64,000 bases of DNA from Neospora caninum Liverpool (taxonomy: Eukaryota; Apicomplexa; Conoidasida; Eucoccidiorida; Sarcocystidae). The notes beneath the pieces were generated by a model, which saw only the letters and a list, made by a program, of their open reading frames with translations, did not search any database and had not been told where the DNA came from. How positions within the stretch are numbered: position 1 is the stretch's first letter; the number at the start of each line of letters is the position of its first letter. The stretch is taken from positions 806,001-870,000 of the forward strand of contig NC_018393.1 of the NCBI RefSeq assembly GCF_000208865.1, given 5' to 3'. Shown here one piece after another: positions 50,801 through 63,379 of the stretch. Both the position numbers and the translations under genes were made by a program.

Positions 50801-53350
50801 AGACGCTCGCGTGTTTCCTGTGCTGCGCTCGCGTTTCAGAACGCAAATCATTCCGAAAGGGGCGAGCTGTATCGTCTTCCTGCTCACTTGCCACTGCGTC
50901 GAATACTTTTACGGCCTCCTGCACGCCCTCCTTCGCGGCGCCTCTTCGTCTCCTCCGCCCATGCAACTGGGCAAGCTGCATGGGCGGATGAAGCAGCGAG
51001 CGCGTCTGGCTGCATGCAAGCGCTTTTCAGCACACGCTGCCAGGCGCGAGGCGAAAGTTCTCCTGGCCACAGACATCGCCGCCCGTGGCCTCGACTTTCC
51101 CCACGTGGACTGGACGCTTCAACTCGACCCCCCGCAGGTGAAAAGACATGCAAACATCCGCCACGCAACGTATCGTCCTCTCTCCTGAAAGCGTTTCCGC
51201 GGACGCCCGCTTTGTCTTCGAATCACTAAATATGTATATATGTATATGTACGTGTATATGTATATGTGCGTATGTGCATGTGTATGTATGTCTGTATGTT
51301 TGCCTGTTATGTATGTATATACGGATGCATGTCTAAAGTTCGTGTACGCCGTGTTTCTGTTGCTGTTGCGCATGTATGCAGGTTACATGCATGCATCGGC
51401 ATACACGTATATACATGTGGTTATATATATATATTTAGGTGCACGTGCATATATATATATATATATATATATTGCGCAACGTGTATGTGTGTGTGTGAGC
51501 GATCAGCTCTATTTTTCGCACCCATGCGTGCGTGCAAGGATCGACAGCCCGGCGCTGGGCGGAGACGGGGCGAGGGGGATTTCAAGAACTGGCGAGTTTC
51601 GCAGTGAATCGTTGTCGCGTTCCTGTCCCCTGCGCGTTTCTGCATTTTTCACACAGAACCCCGACGTGTTCGTACACCGCATCGGACGAGCAGCGCGCGC
51701 GGGGCGCTCGGGCAGCGCTCTTCTCCTTCTTCTTCCTCAGGAGGACGCGTACATTCCTTTTCTCAAAAACCGCGGAATTTCGATTGCTCCCTTCGACGCC
51801 ATGCAAGCAGGCGGAAAGGAGACGATAAAGTGTCAGGTCAACGAGGCGGCCAAGAATGAAGTTCTCCAGGTAAGCCAAACGCACCTACGCCCGTGTATAC
51901 GCTGAAAAAACATATATATGTATGGGTACGGAGGGAATGCACATTTGTTTATTGATCTCATACATCGATGTGAATGTATATTTCAATGGGATGGACAGGT
52001 GAGAAAATAGGATGCCTGCTGCAATATAGGCGTGCATTGATGAACAACAGATAAATATATCTATATCTATATCTATATATATTTATAGACTGGTAGACAG
52101 ATAGATAGATGCATCCATAGGCATATGAATATCAATGTAGCTTTCGAACATAGATAAAAACATACCGATAAGTGATGAAGATAGGTGTATCTGGGTCGTT
52201 GGATTGGCCTTCGCACATTTTTGTCATTGTGAGCAACAAAAGTGAGAGAAGGAAGTGCGTTTCGTTCGTTTTGGATTTCGCCTTTGCATGCATGTGGAAT
52301 GGCGTTGGTTCTGGAATGCATGCGTTTTTCGTAGGATCGTGCACTCGTCCTGAAAGGATCCAAGGCCTTCGTCTCCTTTGTCCGCGCCTACAAGGAGCAT
52401 CAACTCTCCTTCCTTCTCCCCTTTCAGGTAAGCCTTGTCTTCTTTTTCGGTTCTCCGTCTCTCTCCTGACCTCGTTCTTCGTCCCGCTTCTGTCTCCTTC
52501 CTGATTTGCGTCTCGGTCTTCCCCTTCCACCTGTCGCGCGCGTGTCAAAGAGATCGTTTGCACTTTTTCTGTCTCTCCGCGCGCGTGTTTTTCTTCAGAA
52601 ACTCGACATTGGACGGCTGGCGACGGCCTTCTCGCTGCTGAGACTTCCGCGGATGAAGGAGATTGTCGGTCGGTGCATTTCCAACTTTGTGCAAAGCGAG
52701 GTGGATCCGCTGACGATTCCTTTTCGCTTCGACGCCGCCCGCGAGGCCGAGCGCGTCGCGGGCCATGCTGACGCGCTGGAAATGCGCGAAAAACGCCGAG
52801 CGGAAAAGGAGCGTAGACGCGACAACGCAAAGAAAAAACAAATCGAAAAAGAGGCGAGACCCGACATCCGCAACCAGGCCCGCACCAAAGCCGAAAAACG
52901 AAAAGCAAAACGGTATGAAACACCACACGTATTCACACATGTATGTGGATGACGATACGAGTGCGTGTCTAGAGTCATGTATGTGGTCTTATGCTCATAT
53001 ATCTATATAAATATAAATGTATCTATCTATATAAATATAAATGTACATGTATATAATTATGTATAAGCATAGAGATGTATGGAAGGCTCGACCAGTTGCG
53101 GGGGGAGTCCCCGGTCGAAGTCAGAGCAAGGGACGTATCCACAGAATTGGAACTGCGTGCGCACGTAAGCACTCTGTGCCCACCTGGCGGTCTCCGTGTA
53201 CGCACGTTTCTACACACGCACTTTTGTAAATACAAATGTATGTACTGTGAACCACTATGTATATAGAAATATAAATTTGTGTATCTTTCAAAGTGCATCT
53301 GCTAGTGCACGTGCAGATGGATGTTCCCTTTGTTGCCGGGTGTAAGTATG

Positions 53351-53396
<46 letters not shown>

Positions 53397-54746
53397 GACT
53401 ATGTATGTGAAGGTGTTTGCACAGTTCTTTTGTGTCGAGAGACTGTGGCAGAGTCGCGTGTGTTCCTCGTTTCTCAGGCGGAATGCTTTAGAGGAGTGGG
53501 AAGAACTCGCCTTCGAAGGTACGTTCACCTCGTGGATTTCGTCGGGGGCTTTCTCGCAGAAGAGGCGCTTTTTAGGCCCGAGTTTGCGGGCAGAACATTC
53601 TTCTCGTTTCTGCGTTTTTTCCCATTTATCATTTCATAGATCCATCTTACGCACCCTATTTCATCTTCTCCAGTAGAGATATTTGTTCGGAGATTCTCTA
53701 AATTGGTTCGCTGTGAATTCCATCGGTCGCCGCTGTTTCGTTGCCTTGTCTCCCGCAGAACGCATGGCCCGCAAACTGAGGAAGGGGAAAATCTCGGAAG
53801 TTCAATATGAAAGGGAACTGAAAAAGCGTAAGTGGCAAATCCTCCGCTTTAGTGGCGGTTTTTCCACATTGACGCAACACACATTGGTGATGGGGGAAAG
53901 ATCACGGCGCGTCATCATGTTGCATGCACGCGGTCCGGGAAAGATTCTCCACCGCCTGCGTTCAGAGCATCACACGACTTTCTTGTGTGTTCGCATACAC
54001 ACACGTGAGGATTGCAGCGAAGGCACACGCATACACATCTATGTTTAACTATGGATATCTTCATGCACTTATGTATATATATATATATTTGTATTTGTTT
54101 ATTTTGTGCATGTCTGTCTATATACACACACATCCACGAATAGTAGATGTCTCCTTATTTATGTGTGTGACTGTATATGTTGATCTATCTGTCTACATTT
54201 CCATTATAGGCGTATTTGTGTAGTTGTACTCAAGAATAGGTAACTCAAGTTTGGGGAAAGGTGCGGTTGTGGCGAATACATGAGATCGTTCCTCCCTGTT
54301 TTTCGGGGCTCGACATCACTTTTGCATTTTGCGGCTTCGTGCGTTTTGCAGGAGGGGAGCAGTTCGCCGAGGACCTCGACTCGGACCTCTCTGGAGACGA
54401 CTCCGAACCGGGCGCGCCCTCAGACAGGGGAAGCGCCGCAGGAGATCGGCAGCCGGGGTGTACGTACACCGGAAAGGCTTCGAAGCGCGCGTCCGTTGAT
54501 TCGACGCTGAGCGACGGAAGCGCCGACGCCTCCGATCTCAGTGGCTCTGACGAGTCCGGGGAATCTGGTGAGAGTGGAGAGAGCGGAAGCGAAGGCTGTG
54601 ACGATGAGGCAATCGCGGTTGCGAAAAAAACTCGAGGGCAAGCGGGCCAGCGAGGAGGCGGAGCGCCACACCCCAAAAAGCAGCCGAAGTGGATTGGAAC
54701 TCGAGGCCGGAAAACCAAAAAGAAGAAATGGGGACGACGCAAATAG
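47838..54746 (+). CDS. SPB4: DEAD-box ATP-dependent RNA helicase, Spb4/DDX55 family
   Basis: Nine exons: 47838-49304, 49940-50361, 50840-51137, 51657-51869, 52335-52427, 52599-52912, 53478-53518, 53759-53827, 54352-54746. All junctions keep phase, giving 1,103 residues. Helicase motifs in order: Q (FATPVQ), I APTGSGKT (about 180), Ia APTRELA (about 336), Ib VATPGRL (about 471), II DEAD (503-506), III SAT (553-555), V ATDIAARGLD (about 706) and VI HRIGRAARAG (about 736). After the core come KAFVSFVRAYKEHQLSFLLP, LATAFSLLRLPRM, a Lys/Glu-rich coiled coil and RKLRKGKISEVQYERELKK, the Spb4/DDX55 tail order. Family members work in the nucleolus on 60S subunit precursors. Long acidic and Ser/Pro inserts between motifs I and Ia and between Ia and Ib, and an extended Ser/Glu then Lys-rich C-terminus, make it nearly twice the usual 600 residues. 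Confidence 0.93.
48093..48106. promoter_or_regulatory. GGTGTACGTACACC perfect palindrome in helicase exon 1
   Basis: A fully symmetric 14-base copy of the dispersed motif, read as GVRTP in the unconserved N-terminal extension of the Spb4-like protein. Confidence 0.4.
48299..48314. promoter_or_regulatory. AGGTGTACATACACCT motif in helicase exon 1
   Basis: A 16-base copy of the dispersed motif, read as SGVHTPG, preceded by CTCCTTTC. It sits in an insert between the Q motif and motif I. The preceding CTCCTTTCAG also looks like a 3' splice site; the reading frame continues through it. Confidence 0.4.
49620..49830. repeat. TATG/TA-rich microsatellite in helicase intron 1
   Basis: ATACATATACATGTATGTATATG-type repeats within the 49305-49939 intron. 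Comparable tracts occur in later introns at 50561-50582, 51225-51475, 52050-52100 and (TATC)n at 53350-53397. Confidence 0.85.
54457..54470. promoter_or_regulatory. GGTGTACGTACACC perfect palindrome in the last helicase exon
   Basis: A second fully symmetric copy in the same gene, here read in another frame as GCTYTG within the acidic Ser-rich C-terminal extension. Confidence 0.4.
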
Positions 54747-56687
54747 CGCACGAGACAAGGAAATTAGCGAGGGAAACGGCCTGAGCATTGTCCCCGCTAT
54801 CATCCACTGTTCGGCTGTTGTCACGTTTTTTTGTGGTTGTTTCGCGTCGTTCTCTGTTGTGTCCGGCGTCGCGAGAGTTTCTTGACAAGCTGGTATGCAT
54901 CGAATCCCGCTGACAGGGTTAGGTGCGCGTCTATCCAAAGTGTCTCGGCATGAAGGTAGTTCTATAAATGCGCATTCACACGCATGCAAATGCAGGCCAA
55001 CAGTGAGGCGTGCGCTCCTGGCTTTCGCAGGCCTTTGCGCAACGAGATGTATTGAAACGGGGTTTCTTTCCCACTCCCATTCAAGGAGACAATAACTTGA
55101 AGCCTCTTCATGCCTTCCTGTCTCACGGGGGGTCATGGGCACAGCTGGGCTTCAGAGAACAGGATCAAACGCAGTCTCGTGCTCAACATCAAATAAAAAA
55201 TGCTACATAGTTCTTTAAAAAGAGCTCGATATATATATATATATATAAGTACAGGCACGTAGATGTACAGATGTGAATGTAGACATATATGCAGGGAAGC
55301 ATCGAATGAGAACTGACACGGCTTGAGGGCTCGCGGGCTTCCGCCGACACATGCGCAGGCATACTCACGCACACATAAAACGTGTGTATAAATAAAGCAT
55401 GTATATATATATATATAAATAAGCATCTACTGTATTCTATTATACTCCTCTTTGCTTTATACTACTTCATTGTATGTATGTATATATATATATATATACA
55501 TAGATAGATAGGTATGTTTTTGCCTGTAAGCATGGCCATGCACAGGTGCCGTACAAGAAAAAGTAATCTGTTCAAGTATTTACACGCATATATACATATA
55601 TATGTGGAGGCGTGGAATTTGCCAGGTCGTGTTTCCTACAGGAAACCTGGATATTTTTGGATCCAGGAGAGAGCCTGCGATTTGGGGAGCGCATGCACAC
55701 CGTTCTTTCTAGGCGAGTGTAGAAAAACGGTGTTGTTTTGGGTCGCCGTATAGCCTTGGAGCCTCTGTGTGTCCGCGCTTCCTAAGCGCCCCCGTCGGGC
55801 AAAAAAGAGGCTTTGAGAGAAAAGAGACCAGAAGACTCCTTTTCTCGCGCCTGGCCCCTCCCCCCTTGCAGTGTCACTCCACCTGCAGGCGGCCTCTTGC
55901 TTCTCCGGGAGCAGCCTGAGATACTGACGTGTCGCGAGCGAACTGAGAACTTCATGGAAAGCGTCCGTTTTGCGCTCGCCTCGGAACCGATCCATCATCC
56001 TCAGTCGTCCGGTTTAGGATTACAAAGATACAAATGTTTAGTTTCGTGGCGCTTGGCAATCGGGTTTCCTTGTCACTTTTTCCTTCCGCCCTTAACTTGC
56101 GTATCATCATATACGTTTTCCTCCACTGACACATTGCTTTGCCTATGTCTGTACATTGAAGCCTCTTTATCGGTTTTTTTAGACTCTCTAGATAGTGTCT
56201 TTTTTATCCCGTTGGCTAGTGTCGCGTTTTTGCCTCCCCTTGGTGTGCCTCGGCGTGCGTTTCCCTTCTCCCTGCGGTTTCTTTTCGCGCTTCCTTCCCT
56301 TTCCTCTGAGGCGTTCCTCCCCGGCCGTGGGTTCCTGGTGTTGCTGCGTGTTGGGGTTCTGACAGACGACGTGGTTTCCTCGTGTCGCTTCTTTCCACTA
56401 TGTCCCCGTGCAAACGAAAGCGGCTAAAAGACCGAAGGCTCCTCAATCCTTCCTGACAAACGCTCTTCGCTTGGTCAGAAACCTCACAGGAGGGGGCAGT
56501 CGGCAACTTGCCTTCGAAGAAGCAAGTTCGCCTCGCCCCAGGCCCGTACATTGACCACACAAACCGGAGAGAGACTCATCCCAAGACACAGACCCCGGAA
56601 AACGCACGCGCGATATAATGACCGTTCTCTGCTTCCATACCAAAAAAGAGAGCACGCGGTGACGATACAGGGGACAGAGAGCCCTCC

Positions 56688-56726
<39 letters not shown>

Positions 56727-56937
56727 TATAAATAGAGGTTTTTGATCATTTGTTTGCAGACGCCTCCAAGGAAGGTGGGACCGCTACATCTCTATCCCTT
56801 TCTACGCGACTATACGGGCCGTTGTCTATATCCCTTTGGCATAGACTTTTTTGTACCTTCTTGTGCGCGGGGGTCGGCGAAGTCAAGCGGGGGGGTGTCC
56901 GGGTGTCTGAGGTGAACCCGATTCGACCGCAACAGAA
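54747..56937. other. Intergenic region between the helicase and the MFS transporter
   Basis: Contains TA microsatellites (55228-55248, 55398-55416, 55475-55500, 56691-56723) and C/T-rich sequence. The open frames (for example 55813-56427) are pyrimidine-tract translations without family signals. A TTTGTTTGCAG at 56759 could be the acceptor of a leader intron of the transporter gene. Confidence 0.5.
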
Positions 56938-59418
56938 ATGGGCGTTCTGCCTCGGTCGGCCTTGGCGTTTTGCGACAGGCATGTGGCGTACGCGAAGGAC
57001 GAGGCTCTCGAGCCTGTAGAGAGTCTGTGCACGTTTCAAGACGGGATGTCCGGGATTCACGCGGAAGGCGCGAGCGTCGAGGGGGCGACGCCGCCTCTCT
57101 GGGCCAGTCAGGACGAGTCCCTCGACGTGCACTGCAAAACTGCATCCGATGGGGAAAAGCTGGCTGCGCAAGACTGGGTCGTTTTCCCCAACGCAGACAT
57201 GCTCCAGAACACGAGCGCCCTCGCATCCCCCGCCCTGGCGGCGGAAGAGGGAAGACCCGGAGAGACACGCGGGTTCGCGCGCAGCGAAAAGCAAAGAATC
57301 TGTTCGATGCTGAGTTACCGGCGGCCGGAACTCCAGGCGGAAGGCCTGAGAAAAAACAAGAACGCCTCGTTGTTCCTCGACGGCTTGAAGCGAACAGGCA
57401 AACGGCTCTTTTCGCTCTCGCGATGGCACTTGCTCGTTTTGCTTTGCTGCTACTCAGTCCTCATCGGCCCAGTGTATCTGAACTGGGCGCCGTTCCGCCA
57501 GCTTCTCTTTGACAACGGCGTGTATTTCTGGGTATGCGATCCGTGCGAAACAGACGCCGCGAACATCACCTTTGTGGACCCGGCGACGCAGACCTGTGCG
57601 CAGCAGCGCCTGCACGTCGGAAACCTCTTCACCCTTTGCACCGTCGCGGACTACGGGATGTCGTTCTTCGGAGGCCTCGCGATGGACGTGGGTGGGCCGA
57701 AACTGGCATCCGTGGGAGGTTCTCTCTTGATGACGCTGGGATGGCTGCTCCTCGCGTTCTCGAGCGAAACGTTCCGTGCGTTCGAGCTCGGAATGGTCCT
57801 CTTTGGCCTCGGCATCGACATGGCGTTCTACGGCACTCTCCCCGTCGGTTCGCTCTTCCCCGGGCACTGCAACACCGTCCGTGCGCTCCTGGTCGCGATG
57901 CGGTCTGTCAGCTACATGACGCCAGTCGTGCTGCAAAACGTCGCGACTTCCCTTCACATTTCCTACCGAGGCATCATGGTCGGATACGCCGTCGCCGCGT
58001 TGGCCCCGGCTCTCCTCATCGCGGCGTTCGTCACCCCCTGGAGGCCGTGGGAAGGAGGCGGCGAGGGCGGCAAGGACGGCGAGGACGGCGGAGAAGAGGG
58101 GGAAAACGTGGGCCGCGAGGCGGCGCACCACGTCAGCCCCTCGGCTCTGCAGGTCTGCAGGCGTGCCAAGAGACAGTCTCGGCGGTTGTGCTGTCCGTGC
58201 TTTCCGTGGAAAACCGCGAAGCAGCACGAGCGCGAAACAACCTACGTCGACGGCGAAGGATCGGCGCCCGCGAGGCCTCCCTCAATTCTGAACAAGTGCA
58301 GCAAAAACGCGTGGGAAAGTCAAGGCGAGAAGGGGGAGAGTGAACAAACTTCGGCAAGCACGCCCGTGGTGACGGACCAGACAGAAGCGTCGCTGAAACA
58401 CCCTTCCGTTTGCGACTCGTGGCCAGCAATTCCAACTGACACGGGTTCGCTGTCGATGATCAGCCTTTCTTCTTCCCCCAAACACTTGAACGAGGACGGG
58501 CGAGTCGCCAGCAGCGCGCCGTGTCCCTCCGAGCCTTCTTCGCGCTGGGGGAACCTCCCGGAGCGGCAAGCCTCACTCTTTTCCGGCGAGGCAGAGCGAA
58601 GAGCCGCAAACGCTCCCGCGGAAGAGGCTCCGGGACAGCATCCGGAGCGAGAACGTGGGCCGTCACTTTCGGCCGCTGGAGTGGGAAGCAGGAGCGAAGG
58701 GGTAAGCGAAGAAGCGATTGCGGCGTACCTGGGCCAGCAGGGAGCGCCTGGACGGCGAGAGAAAGCCCAGCACGTGTACACCAGGGCGATGGCCTTCGCG
58801 AAGAACTACCTCGTCTCCAGTCTCTACTTGCCGATTGTGCCGTACTTTACCATTACACTCATTCGGGCAGTCTACTTCAACACAGCCTCCCACGACCTCG
58901 TTCCCCACGCGCTGACGTTCCTCCACATTATCATCGGGTTCGTGTTCATCTTTCCGCCGATTGCGGGGTACATCGCAGACCGATATGGGATCCTTCTTTG
59001 CATGACTCTCGTGAACTCGTGCGGGACACTGGTCATCCTCCTCTCGCTCGTCACGCTCCTCCTACCCGGCCAGGCCGTGTGGCTCGAATACGTCATCGCC
59101 GTTCTCTTCATGCAAAACATGTCTCTCATGACCAACCAGATCTACTTCTACGTCGGCGCCACGTTTCCTCAGCGACACCTGGGGAAACTGATTGGGTTCA
59201 CCTGCACCGTAGGCGGTCTCCTGTCCCTCCTTGCCGCGCCCATGTTCGACTACTCCGTGAAATCTGGAGAACACGGCTTCCTGGGCATGCTCACGCTCCT
59301 CGCCGCGCTGTCTGGGGTCACGTACCTGCTTCTTCTGGTTCTCCACGTCATGAAAAGGCGCGCGCTGAAAAGGAAAACCGAAACAGCGGTGCCTTGCACT
59401 GCTGTCGTCACCCTGTAG
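56938..59418 (+). CDS. Major facilitator superfamily transporter, probable ApiAT amino-acid transporter
   Basis: A single-exon frame of 826 residues starting at ACAGAAATGG. A hydrophilic N-terminus of about 160 residues precedes membrane span 1 (about 163-185), followed by NWAPFRQLLFDNGVYFW and an external loop with paired cysteines (VCDPCE). Spans 2-6 lie at about 228-366 and include the MFS-type loop GGLAMDVGGPKLASVGG. A cytoplasmic loop of about 240 residues (Gly/Glu- and Ser-rich) follows, and spans 7-12 fill about 620-810, with the second-half loop GYIADRYGILLCM. The arrangement and the NWAPF-type segment after span 1 fit the apicomplexan ApiAT family (NPT1-like, related to SLC43), which take up amino acids across the parasite plasma membrane. 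The substrate cannot be read from the sequence. A different MFS branch is the main alternative. Confidence 0.85.
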   Translation: MGVLPRSALAFCDRHVAYAKDEALEPVESLCTFQDGMSGIHAEGASVEGATPPLWASQDESLDVHCKTASDGEKLAAQDWVVFPNADMLQNTSALASPALAAEEGRPGETRGFARSEKQRICSMLSYRRPELQAEGLRKNKNASLFLDGLKRTGKRLFSLSRWHLLVLLCCYSVLIGPVYLNWAPFRQLLFDNGVYFWVCDPCETDAANITFVDPATQTCAQQRLHVGNLFTLCTVADYGMSFFGGLAMDVGGPKLASVGGSLLMTLGWLLLAFSSETFRAFELGMVLFGLGIDMAFYGTLPVGSLFPGHCNTVRALLVAMRSVSYMTPVVLQNVATSLHISYRGIMVGYAVAALAPALLIAAFVTPWRPWEGGGEGGKDGEDGGEEGENVGREAAHHVSPSALQVCRRAKRQSRRLCCPCFPWKTAKQHERETTYVDGEGSAPARPPSILNKCSKNAWESQGEKGESEQTSASTPVVTDQTEASLKHPSVCDSWPAIPTDTGSLSMISLSSSPKHLNEDGRVASSAPCPSEPSSRWGNLPERQASLFSGEAERRAANAPAEEAPGQHPERERGPSLSAAGVGSRSEGVSEEAIAAYLGQQGAPGRREKAQHVYTRAMAFAKNYLVSSLYLPIVPYFTITLIRAVYFNTASHDLVPHALTFLHIIIGFVFIFPPIAGYIADRYGILLCMTLVNSCGTLVILLSLVTLLLPGQAVWLEYVIAVLFMQNMSLMTNQIYFYVGATFPQRHLGKLIGFTCTVGGLLSLLAAPMFDYSVKSGEHGFLGMLTLLAALSGVTYLLLLVLHVMKRRALKRKTETAVPCTAVVTL

Positions 59419-60473
59419 AACCTCGAAAAACAGGCCTTCCAGGCAAGCCCCATACACACAGACTCGTACACATGGAAGCACACTCACACGCATTTAAAGT
59501 GTTTCTGATCTCGGTCCACTGCATCTCCACCGAAATATCAGTAGGACGCGCACAAACCGAAGACTTCCCTTCCAGTGTATCGCCGAGGAGACATGTGGGA
59601 CACACATGGGCATGCCGACGTGGAAACTGGTATCGAGGCGTGTGAGGAAAAAGATCAAGACGCAGTGGCGCTTGGAGAGCGAGACGGCATCGGATACGGG
59701 GCTCAAAAAGTTGGGCTGTCGAGGCAGCTTTTTCTTCGAGCAAAGAGTCGACAAAACAGCAGCCTGCCGCGCCCAGCGCGGACGCCGCCTCTCAAGGACT
59801 CCTGTCTCAAGACCCCTCGTCGTTTGACTCCAGAAATCGAAGCCGTGAAAAGAGTCGGTCTCTAGTTCTCAGCCTTTGTTCGCAAACTTTCGCGTTTTTT
59901 TCCACATGAGAGACCGTGCGACTCATCTCGAAAACACCGACACACGCCTCGCAGTCAAGGCGCTCGCCAAGGTTCTCCGTGAGACCTCACGTGCACCAAA
60001 CGGCTGACTGTTTAAACCTGCAGGAAGGGCTCCAGCTTCCAGGATGTGCACGTGCATATTTCAAAGTCTCCTGTGTCTACAGAGAGACGTATTTGTGTTC
60101 GCATGTGTCATTTTCTTTCCTCTGCATGCGCTGACGACGAACAGACTCGGCACACTTGAACGTGAAGTCGCACAAGCACGAGGAAACATCGAGTTGTCCC
60201 ACCAGACCACAGAGCTCATTTTCCCGCACGCGCCTCTCCGAACGCAAAAACCTCGTATTTTCATACACAAAAGCATTTCATACTCTTATACAATATATAT
60301 AATATATATAATATATATATGACCTGTTGGCATTCGCTGCTTCAGGAGGAAGGCCTCTGCCTTTCCGCGACGACATCGCCAGCGCGGGCACCTGTTCGTG
60401 GGCTCATACATGCATGAACACATGCACGCATGCATATCACGCAATTCTGCAGGGTCCCTGTATTATATACTTT

Positions 60474-60504
<31 letters not shown>

Positions 60505-61543
60505 CTATGCACATACATGCATATATGCATGTAACGTTAACATGGATGAGAGTGCTTATATGTATGTATGTTCATGCAGTGATTCGCTGTGTTTGGGTGG
60601 GCGTGGCGAGGAAGCAGAGACGAAGGCTCCAGCTGTCCTTCGCGTTCTCTCTCCTCGATGCTAAGAAGTTTGGGAGGCACAGGCGCCATCCGCTGTTACG
60701 CACACCTCGCGGCCCAGGAGCCAAGAGGCCGAAAGTTTTGCTACGCCGCGAACGCACACGGAGAATCTCCTTCCCCGGCTAAATTGCGTAGGCACAGCTT
60801 AGAGACTTTAAGACGCGAGCACGAGCACGTGGAGCCGTCCCCTCCGACATTTTCTCCGCATGTGCACTTGCAAGAATGAGAGTGCATCCGTGTGATGCCT
60901 CTCTCTCGGTGCAGGGTTGCACCGCTATATATCTATATATACATATATACATATATACATATATATATATAGATATATATAAATATCGTATATATATATA
61001 TATATGTATGTATATATTCGTGTATATACAAAAAATATATGTATGTACATGTGCGGGTGCATGTGCACGTTTGAATTACCGCGTGTCGACTACCAGGCGA
61101 GTGACACACAGGCGAGCGCCTCTGGATTGCAGGCGTCTCTCCGACGCGAGAGGGGTATGGAGCTTTCTGTTCTAGATTCCGAAACGCCACAGACAGCCAC
61201 GCACTGAGTCCAGATGCACAAACCAGAGAGAGTACATTTTCGTTGGCAAACGCGCAACCTGTCAAGATGCAAATGCACGAAGGGAGATTCGGCCCGAGAG
61301 TCTCTGCGCTCAGAGCCTCCGCAAAACCGTAGGGAAGAAGCCTGTCGCTTGCGCGACTTGCAGACGCGCCTCACAGCTGCAGAAGCAAGGTCACGTCGAT
61401 TTCGACACACGGCGTGCCGCAAGAGGCGAAAAGCGGGAAACCAGCGAAAAAGAGAGGTACGCAAAACTGCAGAGGCGAGAGAAGAGTCGGAGCACGAGAG
61501 CCCAGAGAAGTTGACAAGGTTTGACGGTCGAACGAGAGTGGAG
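59419..61543. other. Convergent intergenic region between the transporter and NOP58
   Basis: Downstream regions of both genes. Holds TA repeats at 60285-60320, 60480-60506 and 60929-61046. No frame is longer than about 150 codons and none shows conserved features. Confidence 0.55.
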
Positions 61544-62026
61544 TTAGTCCTCTCGCTCTCTCTTGATCTTCTTCTTCTTCGGCTTCTCTTCTTCGTCCTC
61601 GCTCTTCACATCCGAAAGCTTGTGCTTCTTCTCTTCGACAACGTCTGTCGACGCGTCGTACGACTTTCCGTTCATCTGTCTCTTGGGCTCGTACCGCGCC
61701 AGTGGCGGCTTCGCCGCTGAACGCGACAGGCCTGAACAAAAACGCATGCGCTCTCCACATCCCTCGTTTATACGCAGGCAAAACATGCACAAAACAAAAA
61801 TGCACATATGCAGGGACGTAGGCATGGGCAGATGCGCGGTATCCATACACACAGACAAACACACTTCTATACATACGCCTATATCTCTGCACGCATGACG
61901 TTAAACATATCCACGCAACGCCTCAACGCAGGACAATAACCCAGTATATCACTATACATATACGAATAGATGTGCACATATCTGCACTATTATATACGTA
62001 TACACCATTGTACTGACGTACATTTA

Positions 62027-62093
<67 letters not shown>

Positions 62094-63342
62094 ATATGTA
62101 TATATAAATATATATAAATATATATATATAAATAAATATATATATATATATATATGTAAATGTGTGGATCACAAGGTGTGATGTTGCACCGGTTCCCTCA
62201 CCGCTGTTTTGTTGTTGCTCGAGTTGAAGCAGTTTGTTTTCGACGTAGCGTCGACAGGAAATAGCGACAGTCGGCTCGGAGAGCGCCGCGCTGGAGGTCA
62301 TCTCTTCGCCTTTGCCCGCCGCTGTTGCAGCTGCTTCAGCCGCCTCCGTCAGAGCGTCCACGCGCACGCACAGCGAGAGCTTCGCAGCCAGAACTCGAGA
62401 AATTTTTCCTAACAGATGGCGAGGAAAGACACTCCGGTAAAGCAGCAATTGCGAAACGAAGAAAAACACTCCGAAGAAACAAAAGGGAAGGAACAGACTC
62501 ATATAACGAGTCCAGCACGCACGCGAGAAGCGACGCTACTGAGAGGACGGTTTTCGCGTCCTGAGGAGGCTGCGTATTTTCGCGGCAGGCGTGGAGGAGA
62601 TCTCCAGCCTTCACGTTTTCCTCGCCATCCGCACCATTCACAAACGTTTCATAACTGGAAAAGCACGGTCCTGGGCACAGGGGTTCCTCTTCGACAGTTT
62701 GGAAGCCCGCGAATCGGTCTATACACGCCGCATGCCCCCGACTACCAGCGACACACCGGCAAAACCGTGAATACGTGTATATACGTGTATCCACCGAACG
62801 CGAGATCCGAGAAGTCGCCTTTGCATACATGTGCATAGCTACGGGCATACAGATACATCGAGTGCACAAGGCGGTCTGCATCTTGGGGCAGTGGGATGTT
62901 TTTCTTAGTGGAAGCTCACCTTTGAGTTTCGGCGGAGCCTGGCCCACGAGGGCTGCGTGGAAGAGAAGGCCGTACTTTGGCGTGTGCGACTTCGTTTTCA
63001 GCGCACGGAACAGCGCCTTCTCAGCCCCCAAAATCTGGATCGTCGACGCCGGCTGCTTCGACAGGTTCAACAAGCTGCCGCTGTGGGCCATCAAACGCGC
63101 GCCGATCACCTCACCCACCTAACCGGAAAAACAGAGATCGCGTTCATTCAACGACTTCCGAACCCAGATATAGACTGGTACAAAGAACCCCCCGCAGGCA
63201 GCGCCCGGCATGCGAAAACAGAGCGTATCTCATATACGCGCCTTGCGCGTGCACAGAATAGACAAATATACAGGACTTTTATCCATATATACATATATAT
63301 ATATATATATATGCATTTATACATGCATATATGGATACACAT

Positions 63343-63379
<37 letters not shown>

